Both the position numbers and the translations under genes were made by a program. From Salinigranum halophilum (lineage in GTDB: Archaea; Halobacteriota; Halobacteria; Halobacteriales; Haloferacaceae), in the NCBI RefSeq assembly GCF_007004735.1, contig NZ_ML660182.1, positions 186,001 through 250,000 of the forward strand: a stretch of 64,000 bases of DNA, written 5' to 3'. Within the stretch, counting starts at the first letter, position 1. Every line of letters begins with the position of its first letter. Positions 24,567-33,095 of the stretch are shown piece after piece. A model generated the notes under the pieces. It did not search any database, was not told the DNA's origin, and saw nothing but the letters and a program-made list of their open reading frames with translations.

Positions 24567-26114
24567 TCAGTCGTTCCGGCGGTCGACGAGGTCGATCGCC
24601 CGGTCGATGAACCGTCGCGGCGTCGAGCGCGTCGACGCCGCAGCGTCGTCTTCGGTGTTCCGTGCTTCGTCTGCGTCCGCGTCCGCGTCTGCGTCCGTAT
24701 CTCGCGTCCCCACAGCAGCGGCACCGTCCGACGCGACCGTCTCGATGTCGTCGTCCCCGGGGACTGGCGCCCCCGTGTCATCGTCCGCGTCGGTGAGCCC
24801 TCCCGTGTCATCGCCGGCCGCTGTCGTGGCCGATTCCGCGTCGTCGGACGCTGTGGTGGGTGCGTCCGTCTCTTCGTCGTCTCCGGGACGAGCGGACGCC
24901 GTCGTCCGGTCGGCCACGTCGGCGGACGCGCCGCCGTCGGGGTCAACCCGCTCGGCGTCGTCACCGTCGATGTCCTCGCTTCCGACGGTGCCGGGGTCGA
25001 CATCGCCCTCGTCTTCGTGCTCGTCGTCGTCCGGGTCCCTGTCGTCGGAGATGGCGGATATCACTCGGCCAGTCGTCTCGGGCGGAGCCGTTCCCGCCTC
25101 ATCGGTGACGGCGTCCGCGTCGTGGACCGCCGTCGTACGTGGCCCGGCGTCCTCCCCGTTCGTCCGGATCGACGAGGAAGCGGCCGTCGTCCCGTTCTCC
25201 GGTCGACCGTTCGTCGCTTCGGTGACGACGCCCGTTGGCCGCACCTCGGGTTTCGTGTCGACATCGTCCGTGTCGTCGGCGTCCACGTCGCCCTCGTCCT
25301 CTTCGGTGCTATCGACGAACGCGAAGCCGCTCCCTTCGCCGTCGAGCCTGTCCGCAGAGAGGACCGTCGACCTGGTCGCACCGAGGGCGTCGACCCGCTC
25401 CGCGACGCGCTCGCCGAGGGCTCGATACGCCGCCGCGGCGTCGCTGTCGCGCTCGGCGACGACAACCGGCCGTCCGGTGTCCTGGGCGTCCGCGACGGCG
25501 GTGTCCTCCGGGACGTGTCCGAGCAGGTCCACGGAGAGGAAGTCGGCGATGTGGTCGACGCCGGGCGACCGGCCGGTCCCGGACCTGACGAAGACGACGC
25601 CGGCGACGCTCCCACCGACCTGTCGTGTGAGGTCGCGCGTCTTCTTCGTGTCGCGGACGGACGCGACGCGCGGCGACGAGACCAACACCGTCTCGTCGGC
25701 GAGTGCGAGCGCGAGGACGGCGCTCGGCATCACCCCCGCGCCGGTGTCGAGGACCACCACGTCGTACGCGAACCGGAGGGTCTCGAGGACGCCCGGCATC
25801 GCGTCGACGTCGGCGTTCACGAACCCTCGGAGCGTCGCCCCGCTCGGCAGCACGTCGAAGCCACCTGGCGCGTCGTAGGTGGCGTCTACCACACTCACCG
25901 TCCCACCCAGCACCTCGTGCAGCGTCGGGTCTTCCCCCTCGAGTCGGACGTCGATGTCCAGAAAGTCGCCGACGTTGGCCATCGCCAGGTCGAGTTCGAC
26001 GAGGACGACGTCGTAGCCCGTCTCGGACAGAACCGTACTGAGATTGATACTGGTCGTCGTCTTCCCGACACCTCCTTTCGACCCCGCCACCGCGAACACC
26101 ACCCCGTTACCCAT
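24567..26114 (-). CDS. MinD/ParA-like ATPase with long acidic tail (paralogue 1)
   Basis: The 515-residue protein has a MinD-type ATPase domain (about residues 1-245) with the deviant Walker A AGSKGGVGKTT, switch segment ELDLAMANVGDFLD and the VVVLDTGAG strand. Then comes an acidic, Thr/Asp/Glu-rich linker of about 255 residues, including a DADADADADE repeat, and a C-terminal peptide FIDRAIDLVDRR. That peptide also ends the neighbouring paralogue and could be an amphipathic membrane- or partner-binding helix. I chose ATG 26114; ATG 26120 is two codons earlier. MinD-like proteins position machinery in haloarchaea, but the cargo here is unknown. Confidence 0.88.
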   Translation of the reverse strand: MGNGVVFAVAGSKGGVGKTTTSINLSTVLSETGYDVVLVELDLAMANVGDFLDIDVRLEGEDPTLHEVLGGTVSVVDATYDAPGGFDVLPSGATLRGFVNADVDAMPGVLETLRFAYDVVVLDTGAGVMPSAVLALALADETVLVSSPRVASVRDTKKTRDLTRQVGGSVAGVVFVRSGTGRSPGVDHIADFLSVDLLGHVPEDTAVADAQDTGRPVVVAERDSDAAAAYRALGERVAERVDALGATRSTVLSADRLDGEGSGFAFVDSTEEDEGDVDADDTDDVDTKPEVRPTGVVTEATNGRPENGTTAASSSIRTNGEDAGPRTTAVHDADAVTDEAGTAPPETTGRVISAISDDRDPDDDEHEDEGDVDPGTVGSEDIDGDDAERVDPDGGASADVADRTTASARPGDDEETDAPTTASDDAESATTAAGDDTGGLTDADDDTGAPVPGDDDIETVASDGAAAVGTRDTDADADADADEARNTEDDAAASTRSTPRRFIDRAIDLVDRRND

Positions 26115-26287
26115 GCGCATACGTCCATCTGCTCCGCTGTCGGACCTGTATGTTTCTAGCCGGATATCAATAGAGATACTCAGGACGGACCGCGCGCCGA
26201 CCGACGCTCGCGGACGTGGTGGCCGAGTGACGAGAGTCGAGCACTCGCCCGAGTCCGGACGGCCACGAGGTGTCGCCAGGTCCCGAT

Positions 26288-27712
26288 TCAGTCGGTCCGT
26301 CGGTCGACGAGGTCGATCGCCCGGTCGATGAACCGCTTCGTAGCCGACTGCTTCGACCCCCACGACTCGTCTTCCGGTTGCGGCTCCGCCGGCCCGTCAG
26401 CCAGCGTGAGCGACTCCTCGGGCGAGCGGTCCTCGTCTTCCGTGTGCCGACCGTTACTCGCGTGCCGACCGGTGTGTTCCTGCGGTTCGTGACCCTGCGG
26501 TCGGTCGGCTTCGCCCTCCCGGTCGCTTGCTCCGTCCGCGTCGTCCGACTGACCGTCTCCGTCGGTCTCGATGGATTCGAGTCGGGCCGCGATCTCGTCG
26601 TCGGTCGCCCCGGCCGGCGCGTGGTCGTCGTCCGCTCGCTGGACGCGTCTCCTCCCCCGTCGCGTCCGGGCCGAGTCGTCGTCCGTCTGTCGTCTGGTCT
26701 CGTCGCCAGAGAGCTCGGGTGACCGGTCGACCGTGGTCCCGTTCGTCGTGGCGGTCGCGGCCGTCTGTCCGTTCGCGGCCTCCACCCCGACGCTCGGTGC
26801 GTCCGGCGGGTCGGCGGCTGTGGTCCCCGCGTCGTCACCGTCGTCGCTCCCCGCGTCCCCGTCGACGAAGCTGAACCCGTCGGCGTCGTTCTCGTCGCCC
26901 GTCGAGAGCGCCGTGTCGTCTGGTCCCCCGGCGTCGACCATCGCCGCTTGCTCTTCGTCGCGCGTGTTGGCCGCCTTGAGCGTCCCGACGCGCTCGTGGA
27001 TGCGAGAGCCGAGGGCCCGGTACGCCGCCGCGGCGTCGCTGTCCCCTCTGGCGACGACGACCGGCCGTCCCACGTCCTGTGCGCTCGCGACGGCGGTGTC
27101 CTCCGGGACGTGTCCGAGCAGGTCCACGGAGAGGAAGTCGGCGATGCGGTCGACGCCGGGTGACCGACCGCTCCCGGACTTGATGAAGACGACGCCGGCG
27201 ACGCTCCCGCCGACGTGTCGGACCAAGTCGCGCGTCTTCTTCGTGTCGCGGACGGACGCGACGCGCGGTGACGAGACCAACACCGTCTCGTCCGCGAGCG
27301 AGAGAGGGAGGACCGTCTCGGCACCCAGCCCCGCTCCGGTGTCGAGGACCACCACGTCGTAGGCCGCACGAACCTCTCGGACGACGTCGGCGGCCGCGTC
27401 GATGTTCGCGTTCGCGAACCCCTGGAGCGTCGCCCCGCTCGGCACCACGTCGAAGCCGCCGGGGGCCTCGTAGGTGGCGTCGGCCACGCTCGCGGCGTCC
27501 GCCAGCACCTCGTGCAGCGTCGGGTCGCGGCCGTGTTCGAGGCGCACGTCGAGGTCGAGGAAGTCGCCGACGTTCGCCATCGCCAGGTCGAGTTCGACGA
27601 GGACGACGTCGTGACCGACCTCCGCCAACACCGCGCTGAGGTTGATACTGGTCGTGGTCTTTCCGACCCCCCCTTTCGCCCCCGCGATTGCGAGGACCAC
27701 TCCAGTAGCCAT
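26288..27712 (-). CDS. MinD/ParA-like ATPase with long acidic tail (paralogue 2)
   Basis: The 474-residue protein is a tandem paralogue of the downstream gene. Its ATPase domain (AGAKGGVGKTT, ELDLAMANVGDFLDLD, VVVLDTGAG) is closely similar, while the acidic linker (about residues 250-455) has diverged almost completely. The last residues, KRFIDRAIDLVDRR, match the other copy. The two ATPase domains also keep long stretches of nearly identical DNA, pointing to a fairly recent duplication or gene conversion. I chose ATG 27712; an in-frame ATG at 27718 adds two residues. It is 173 bases upstream of paralogue 1, probably with its own promoter. Confidence 0.88.
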   Translation of the reverse strand: MATGVVLAIAGAKGGVGKTTTSINLSAVLAEVGHDVVLVELDLAMANVGDFLDLDVRLEHGRDPTLHEVLADAASVADATYEAPGGFDVVPSGATLQGFANANIDAAADVVREVRAAYDVVVLDTGAGLGAETVLPLSLADETVLVSSPRVASVRDTKKTRDLVRHVGGSVAGVVFIKSGSGRSPGVDRIADFLSVDLLGHVPEDTAVASAQDVGRPVVVARGDSDAAAAYRALGSRIHERVGTLKAANTRDEEQAAMVDAGGPDDTALSTGDENDADGFSFVDGDAGSDDGDDAGTTAADPPDAPSVGVEAANGQTAATATTNGTTVDRSPELSGDETRRQTDDDSARTRRGRRRVQRADDDHAPAGATDDEIAARLESIETDGDGQSDDADGASDREGEADRPQGHEPQEHTGRHASNGRHTEDEDRSPEESLTLADGPAEPQPEDESWGSKQSATKRFIDRAIDLVDRRTD

Positions 27713-27805
27713 ACACACCGGTTACGGCTCTAACATTTGTACGTTTTCACCCAAGTATCGAACATGAGAACTCCGAGACAGGTGTGTCGGCGAGGGAAGA
27801 CGCGC

Positions 27806-28555
27806 TCAGAGGTAAGCCGCGTCCCACCGGGTCGCCTTGCTCCGATTCCCGCACGCACCGCACTCGAGGCGTTCCATGGTGTCCATGACGACGCCCGTGT
27901 TCCCGCACGAACACGCCCAGCCGTAGCGTTCCTCGCGGTCGGTGTCCAGATACATCGCGTGGAAGACGCCGCCGGAGCCACGGACGGTCTCGTCGTGTGC
28001 GACGTACACCGTCCGACCGTTGACGGCCCGCTCCTCGAGGTCGCCGTCGTACTCGCCGGGGTCGGGGAACTTGACGTACACGCGCTCGGCGAACTCCTTC
28101 CCACTGATGTTGATGATCCGTTCGCCCGCGGCCGTGAAGCCGTGGTCGTCGTAGAACTCCGTTCCCATCTCGTTGGCGACGAGGACGGCCCCCTCGAGTC
28201 GCTCGACGCCCGCGCCGAGGAGTTCGTCCTCCAGCGCCGCCAGCAACTCCGCGCCGATGCCTCGACCGCGGTGGTCGGGGGCGACGTGGAGCCAGTCGAT
28301 CTCGCCGACGACCTCGCGCCGGGAGACGACGTAGCTCTGGACGAAGCCGACGAGTTCGCCGTCGTCCTCGGCGACGACGAAGTAGGTATCCTCGGCCGCG
28401 AGGTCGTCGGCGAGGTCCGCCGAGTCGTACCAGCGCTCGATGACGGAGTCGATGAGGTCGTGGTCCAGCGCGTGCCCGTACGATTCCGCGAGCGATTCGC
28501 GTGCGACACGCCGTATCTCTGCAACGTCGTCGGCCGTTGCCTGACGGATGTCCAT
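27806..28555 (-). CDS. GNAT N-acetyltransferase fused to a C-terminal zinc-ribbon domain
   Basis: The 249-residue protein has a GNAT domain at residues 1-155 (MDIRQATADDVAEIRRVARE, the acetyl-CoA loop HRGRGIGAELLAALEDELL, and YDDHGFTAAGER) and a C-terminal domain with Cys residues in GWACSCGNTG and LECGACGNRS that should bind zinc; this module resembles the haloarchaeal DUF5816 family. The acetylated substrate is unknown. The zinc module may recognise a nucleic acid or protein partner, which is inference. It is divergent from a HAD hydrolase gene. Confidence 0.87.
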   Translation of the reverse strand: MDIRQATADDVAEIRRVARESLAESYGHALDHDLIDSVIERWYDSADLADDLAAEDTYFVVAEDDGELVGFVQSYVVSRREVVGEIDWLHVAPDHRGRGIGAELLAALEDELLGAGVERLEGAVLVANEMGTEFYDDHGFTAAGERIINISGKEFAERVYVKFPDPGEYDGDLEERAVNGRTVYVAHDETVRGSGGVFHAMYLDTDREERYGWACSCGNTGVVMDTMERLECGACGNRSKATRWDAAYL

Positions 28556-28645
28556 ATCTAGTACACACTTCGATACGCCTTAACAATGTTACTCCCTCGC
28601 ACTCGCTCACGTGGATTGATTACGCCCGAGAGTGAGGTGGGGGCC

Positions 28646-29332
28646 ATGTCCGAGACGACGGCGCTGTGCTTCGACATGTACGGGACGCTGTGTGACACGT
28701 CGAGCGTCACGCGACGGCTCGGTGAGGTCCTCGACCTCTCGGGTGTCCTCACCGACGCGGTCGACGCGACGTGGCGCCGAAAACAGCTCCAGTACTCGTA
28801 TCAGGCGGCACAGATGGACGCGTACGAGCCGTTCTGGGAGGTCACGGGGCGTGCGCTCGACTACGCGCTCGCGGAGTACGACATCGACCCGACGCCCGAG
28901 GAACGCGAACGGGTCGTCGAGGCGTACGACCACCTCTCGCCGTACCCCGACGCCGCTGCGACGCTCGAGGAACTCGGCGACGCGGGCTACACGGTGACGG
29001 TCCTCTCGAACGGCAACCCGGCGATGCTGGAACGACTCGCGGAGAACGCGGGGCTCACACCACATCTCGACGACATCATCAGCGCGGACGAGGTGAGGAC
29101 GTTCAAGCCCGACCCCGCAGTGTACGAGAACGCGGCGCGTCGACTCGGCGAGGACATCGGTGCGTGCCGACTCGTCTCCGCGAACGCCTGGGACGCCGCG
29201 GGTGCGGGCAACGCCGGGATGGGCGTCGCGTGGGTCAACCGTCGGCGTGACCCTCCGGAGGCGATTGGTCCGGTGCCCGAGACGGTCGTCGACTCGCTCG
29301 CTCGACTCCCGGACGCGCTCGGCCGCGCGTAG
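28646..29332 (+). CDS. HAD-type hydrolase (haloacid dehalogenase type II-like)
   Basis: The 228-residue enzyme has HAD motif I in CFDMYGTLCD (nucleophile Asp at about residue 10), motif II in VLSNGNP, the Lys in RTFKPDPAVYE and motif IV in VSANAWDAAGAGNAGM. The Tyr after the nucleophile and the SANAWDxxGA pattern fit type II haloacid dehalogenases, but related enzymes are phosphatases, so the substrate is open. I chose ATG 28646, 90 bases from the divergent GNAT gene. No partner gene is evident. Confidence 0.88.
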   Translation: MSETTALCFDMYGTLCDTSSVTRRLGEVLDLSGVLTDAVDATWRRKQLQYSYQAAQMDAYEPFWEVTGRALDYALAEYDIDPTPEERERVVEAYDHLSPYPDAAATLEELGDAGYTVTVLSNGNPAMLERLAENAGLTPHLDDIISADEVRTFKPDPAVYENAARRLGEDIGACRLVSANAWDAAGAGNAGMGVAWVNRRRDPPEAIGPVPETVVDSLARLPDALGRA

Positions 29333-29427
29333 GGCGAGCGCCGCGCTCGTTTCACCCGACCGAGCCGCCTCTGTCATTTCATCTACTAATACTTTTCGGC
29401 ACGGACGTGCCACCGCATATCCATAAC

Positions 29428-29438
29428 AATTATTAAGG
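29428..29438 (+). promoter_or_regulatory. TATA-like promoter of the liv substrate-binding protein gene
   Basis: The box aattattaagg lies 20-30 bases before the ATG at 29458 in an unusually AT-rich stretch (29380-29440). Spacing fits a leaderless or very short leader transcript and suggests a strong promoter. Confidence 0.6.
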
Positions 29439-29457
29439 AAACCTTCTGGGTCTAAGT

Positions 29458-30879
29458 ATGGCACGGGATAACACCTCGCCAAATCGCCGAGACGTGTTGA
29501 AAGCAGCAGGTGCCGCTGGCGTGGCTGGGCTGGCCGGGCTGGCTGGCTGCAGTGGCGGTGGCGGAGGCGGCGGAGGCGGCGGAGATGGCGGTGACGGTGG
29601 CGGCGGAGGCGGCGACGGGGGCAACGGTGGCGGAGGCGGCGGTTCCGGTGACGACTATCCGGAGCTCGGTAACTATCCCGTCGAGGGCGACGAGGTCGTC
29701 TTCGGCTTCAACGTCCCGCAGTCGGGGTCGTACTCTCAGGAGGGGGCGGACGAGCTTCGCGCGTACAACCTCGCAGTGCAGCACCTGAACAACGGCGGCG
29801 GCTGGGTCGACGAGTGGGACGACCTCTCCGGTGACGGCGTCTTGGGGAAGACAGTCGTCTCCGTCGAGGGTGACACCGCGACCGACCCCGACACGGCCCG
29901 CCAGTCCGCCTCGCGGATGATCAGCCGTGACGAGGCGATCATGGTGACCGGGGGGTCCTCGTCCGGTGTGGCCATCGCGGTGCAGCAGCTGTGTCAAGAA
30001 GAACGGGTCATGTTCATGGCCTGTCTGACCCACTCGAACGACACCACGGGGCCGGAGTGTGTCCGCTACAGCTTCCGCGAGATGTTCAACGCCTACATGA
30101 CGGGGCAGGCACTGGCGCCAGTCCTCGCCGAGGAGTACGGCGAGGACCTCAACTTCTACCAGCTGTACGCCGACTACTCGTGGGGACAGACCCAGCAAGA
30201 GTCGATGAACCAGTTCTTCACCGAGGTCGGCGGCTGGACGCAGCTCGACTCCGTCCCGACGCCCCTTGGGACCTCCGACTACTCGTCGTACCTCTCGGAA
30301 GTCCCGAGCGACGCCGACGTGCTCGTGTTGAACCACTACGGGCTGGACGCGGCGAACTCCCTCCCGCAGGCCATCAACCAGGGTCTCGACGAGGAGATGG
30401 AGATCGTCGTCCCGCTGTACAATCGGCTGATGGCGGAGGCCGCGAGCGACTCCATCGAGGACATCTTCGGCACGGCCGACTGGTCGTGGCAGCTCGAAGA
30501 CAGCGCCTCCCAGGCGTTCACCGAGGCGTTCCAGAGCGAGTTCGACAAGGTACCCTCGTACGCCGCCCGGCTGGCGTACACCCAGGCCTTGCAGTACGCC
30601 GCGGCCTGCGAGCGCGCGGGGACGTTCTACCCGCCCGAAGTCATCCGTGCGCTGGAGGACTACGACTTCAGCGGTGCCGGCCTCGGCGAAGAGACGATGC
30701 GTGGCTGCGACCACCAGGCACAGCGCGACGTGCTGGTCATGCGCGGGCTCGCTTCGGGCGACCAGACCGAGAGTCGACTGCTCGAGATCGTCAACCAGAC
30801 CGGCCGGGACCAGCTCGGCTACGCCTGTGACGCGGGCCCGGCAGCCGACTGCGAACTCGGCGAGTACGGCGACGAGTAA
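29458..30879 (+). CDS. livK: Branched-chain amino-acid-type ABC transporter substrate-binding lipoprotein
   Basis: The 473-residue protein is exported by the Tat route (NRRDVLKAAG) and lipidated at the Cys in GLAGC. A Gly/Asp-rich linker of about 34 residues spaces the binding domain from the membrane. The periplasmic-binding-protein fold (VVFGFNVPQSGSYSQEGADE, VTGGSSSGVAIAVQQLC, YADYSWGQTQQ) is the family-6 type that binds branched-chain amino acids, amides, urea or related solutes, so the ligand is uncertain. Four transporter genes follow. A strong hairpin in the gap before livH may favour excess binding protein. Confidence 0.9.
   Translation: MARDNTSPNRRDVLKAAGAAGVAGLAGLAGCSGGGGGGGGGGDGGDGGGGGGDGGNGGGGGGSGDDYPELGNYPVEGDEVVFGFNVPQSGSYSQEGADELRAYNLAVQHLNNGGGWVDEWDDLSGDGVLGKTVVSVEGDTATDPDTARQSASRMISRDEAIMVTGGSSSGVAIAVQQLCQEERVMFMACLTHSNDTTGPECVRYSFREMFNAYMTGQALAPVLAEEYGEDLNFYQLYADYSWGQTQQESMNQFFTEVGGWTQLDSVPTPLGTSDYSSYLSEVPSDADVLVLNHYGLDAANSLPQAINQGLDEEMEIVVPLYNRLMAEAASDSIEDIFGTADWSWQLEDSASQAFTEAFQSEFDKVPSYAARLAYTQALQYAAACERAGTFYPPEVIRALEDYDFSGAGLGEETMRGCDHQAQRDVLVMRGLASGDQTESRLLEIVNQTGRDQLGYACDAGPAADCELGEYGDE
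29553..29650 (+). repeat. Gly-codon microsatellite in the lipoprotein linker
   Basis: About 95 bases of GGN codons with a few GAY, AAC and TCC codons encode the Gly/Asp linker of the liv binding protein. The run of G-rich triplets is prone to slippage in multiples of three and might form G-quadruplex structures on the coding strand. Confidence 0.8.
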
Positions 30880-30901
30880 CCGACTCCAGACTACGTCCAC
30901 C

Positions 30902-30932
30902 GACTTTCTTCGTCGTACCGAGACGAAGAGTC
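30902..30932 (+). terminator. Hairpin in the livK-livH gap (attenuator or mRNA stabiliser)
   Basis: The arms at 30902-30914 and 30922-30932 pair over 11 bp with one 2-base bulge, closing a 7-base loop (gtaccga). It lies 23 bases after the livK stop and about 68 bases before livH. Such structures often make the binding-protein mRNA more abundant than the permease mRNA. Confidence 0.5.
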
Positions 30933-30999
30933 CCACGCGAATGTCAACACCGACAAATACTAACAGGTACCACGGGAACCGGAATTTGTACGAACAATC

Positions 31000-31953
31000 A
31001 TGAGTCTCCTGTCGCAAGCCGTAACGATACTCCTCAACGGGCTCCAGCAGGGCGCGATATTCGCGCTGCTGGGGATCGGGTTGACCATCATCCTGGGCAC
31101 GATGCGGTTTCTCAATCTCGCCCACGGGGCACTCTACCTCGTCGGCGCGTACATTGGGATGTTCGTCGTCCGGGAGACGACCCTCACCAACGGAGTGTTG
31201 CAGAGCCTCGGAATCACCAACTACGGTGTGGGACTCGGCTTCCTCGCCGCGCTCGTCCTCGTCCCCATCATCGGGGTCGTCGTCGGAGCGTTCATGGAGC
31301 GGTTCATCGCCGAGCCGTTCTACGACCGCCCCGAGACCGACCAGCTCCTCGTGACGTTCGGGCTCGCGCTCGTGGTCGAAGAGCTCATCAAGCAGGTCGT
31401 GGGGGGGAACACCTTCCAGCCGATTCCCCCACAGACCATCCTCGGCTTCCAGATGTCGGGGCCGATCACCCTCCCCATCGTCGGGTCGTTCCCGCGGTGG
31501 CGGCTCTATCTCGTCCTCCTCGCTGGCATCGTCATCGTCCTGACGTACCTCGTCATCGAGCGGACGGACTTCGGGCTGGTCGTCCAGGCGGGGACGCGTG
31601 ACTCCGAGATGGTCAGACTGCTCGGAATCCCCATCAACCGGTCGTACACGCTCGTGTTCGCCGTCGGCGCGTCGCTGGCGGCCTTCGCGGGCCTCGTCGG
31701 TGCGTCCATCCAGACCATCAGCCCGCAGATCGGCACCCAGCAGGCGCTGATTCCCGCGTTCCTCACCATCGTCGTCGGCGGGGCGGGCTCCGTCGTCGGT
31801 GCCATCGCGGGTGGGATGGTGCTCGGCCTCATCGTCGCCGCGTTCCAGCAGACGTTCTCACAGTGGGCGTTCATCATGATGTACCTCTTCGTCGCGCTCG
31901 TGTTGGTGTTCAAACCAGAGGGCCTCTTCGGGGGCGTGGAGGTGGGCGAGTGA
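31000..31953 (+). CDS. livH: Branched-chain amino-acid-type ABC transporter permease LivH
   Basis: The 317-residue protein has about eight transmembrane segments and the LivH-type features LLNGLQQGAIFALLGIGLTIILG at the N terminus and the coupling loop VVQAGTRDSEMVRLLGIPINR. It forms the membrane channel with LivM. The ATG at 31000 is the first in frame after an AT-rich stretch (about 30953-30995). Its TGA overlaps the livM GTG, so livH, livM, livG and livF are translationally coupled. Confidence 0.93.
   Translation: MSLLSQAVTILLNGLQQGAIFALLGIGLTIILGTMRFLNLAHGALYLVGAYIGMFVVRETTLTNGVLQSLGITNYGVGLGFLAALVLVPIIGVVVGAFMERFIAEPFYDRPETDQLLVTFGLALVVEELIKQVVGGNTFQPIPPQTILGFQMSGPITLPIVGSFPRWRLYLVLLAGIVIVLTYLVIERTDFGLVVQAGTRDSEMVRLLGIPINRSYTLVFAVGASLAAFAGLVGASIQTISPQIGTQQALIPAFLTIVVGGAGSVVGAIAGGMVLGLIVAAFQQTFSQWAFIMMYLFVALVLVFKPEGLFGGVEVGE
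31938..31944 (+). promoter_or_regulatory. Shine-Dalgarno site of livM inside livH
   Basis: The sequence ggaggtg ends five bases before GTG 31950 and supports that start over any upstream in-frame codon. Strong sites like this are rare at first genes of haloarchaeal operons but normal inside operons. Confidence 0.6.
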
Positions 31954-33095
31954 GCCCCGACCCAGAAAGCGACGGGGGCACTGTCGTCGACGACGCGACC
32001 GGCGCTCGCTCCGAGCAGAGCTTCTTCGAGCGGATGCAAGAGAGCGACACGATGTCGCTCGCCGGCTTCGCCGCGATGATCGTCGTCTTCCCGGTCCTCT
32101 TGGTGCAGGGGCTCGGCACCCTCGGCGACATCGTCGGCCTGCGGATCGGCGGCTACGTCGGCCTGCCGGATCTGGTGCTCATCTTCGGCATCGCCGTCAT
32201 CGGCTTCAACCTCCTCTTGGGCTACACCGAACTGCTGTCGTTCGGTCACGCCGCGTTCTTCGGGTCGGCCGCCTACGCCGCGGCCATCTTCAGCGGCGTC
32301 CTCGACAGTCCGGTCGTGATGGTCGGCGTCGGCACGCTCGTCGCCATCGTCATCGCCTGGCCCATCGGCTACGTCTCCATCCGTCGGAGCGGGGTGTACT
32401 TCGCGGTCCTCACCCTGACGTTCGGGCAGATGCTGTACTTCTACGCGCTCGGGCCGGGGTCGTGGATCACCAACGGTGACAACGGCTACTCCGACATCTC
32501 GGTCGGACACCTGCTGACGGTGTTCGAACTCGACGAGGCCATCGTCGGCATCGACCTGCTCGAAGCGTACACCTGGCAGTACGTCTTCGTCGCGCTCTGT
32601 GCACTCTTCGCCCTGTGGTTCGGCTACCGCATCATCAACTCGCCGTACGGCCTCATCTTCAAGGCGCTCGGCGAGAACGAAGAGCGCGTCTCCTTCGTCG
32701 GGCTCAACGTCTTCCGGTACAAGCACATGGCGTTCATCATCTCCGCGGGCTACGCCGGCGCTGCGGGCGCGCTGTTCGTCATCCACGAGACGTACATCCA
32801 CCCGACGACCGGTCTCTTCTGGATCACCTCCGGCGACTTCGTCATCATGACCGTCCTCGGCGGGACCGGTTCGCTCATCGGCCCCGTCTTCGGGGCGCTC
32901 ATCTTCGAGTACGTCTCGAACGTCATCTCCGGCGTCTCGCTGCCTGTCATCGGCTCTATCGGCTCGTTGTGGCGCATCGTCCTCGGCGCGGTGTTCATCG
33001 CCGTCGTCTGGGTGTTCCCACAGGGCGTCTGGGGCGCTATCTGGGACGGTATCAGGTGGCTGACGAGCCTCGGTGGCGGAGGTGACGACCGATGA
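31950..33095 (+). CDS. livM: Branched-chain amino-acid-type ABC transporter permease LivM
   Basis: The 381-residue protein has about nine hydrophobic segments after a polar N-terminal tail of about 30 residues. LivM features are GYTELLSFGHAAFFGSAAYAAA and the coupling loop SPYGLIFKALGENEERVSFVGLNVFRYK. It pairs with LivH. I chose GTG 31950, which overlaps the livH stop (GTGA) and follows a Shine-Dalgarno site; the longer in-frame reading would overlap livH by about 90 bases. Its stop overlaps livG in ATGA. Confidence 0.92.
   Translation: MSPDPESDGGTVVDDATGARSEQSFFERMQESDTMSLAGFAAMIVVFPVLLVQGLGTLGDIVGLRIGGYVGLPDLVLIFGIAVIGFNLLLGYTELLSFGHAAFFGSAAYAAAIFSGVLDSPVVMVGVGTLVAIVIAWPIGYVSIRRSGVYFAVLTLTFGQMLYFYALGPGSWITNGDNGYSDISVGHLLTVFELDEAIVGIDLLEAYTWQYVFVALCALFALWFGYRIINSPYGLIFKALGENEERVSFVGLNVFRYKHMAFIISAGYAGAAGALFVIHETYIHPTTGLFWITSGDFVIMTVLGGTGSLIGPVFGALIFEYVSNVISGVSLPVIGSIGSLWRIVLGAVFIAVVWVFPQGVWGAIWDGIRWLTSLGGGGDDR
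33078..33085 (+). promoter_or_regulatory. Shine-Dalgarno site of livG inside livM
   Basis: The sequence ggaggtga lies six bases before the livG ATG at 33092 and is complementary to the 3' end of archaeal 16S rRNA. It supports coupled re-initiation at the ATGA overlap. Confidence 0.65.
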
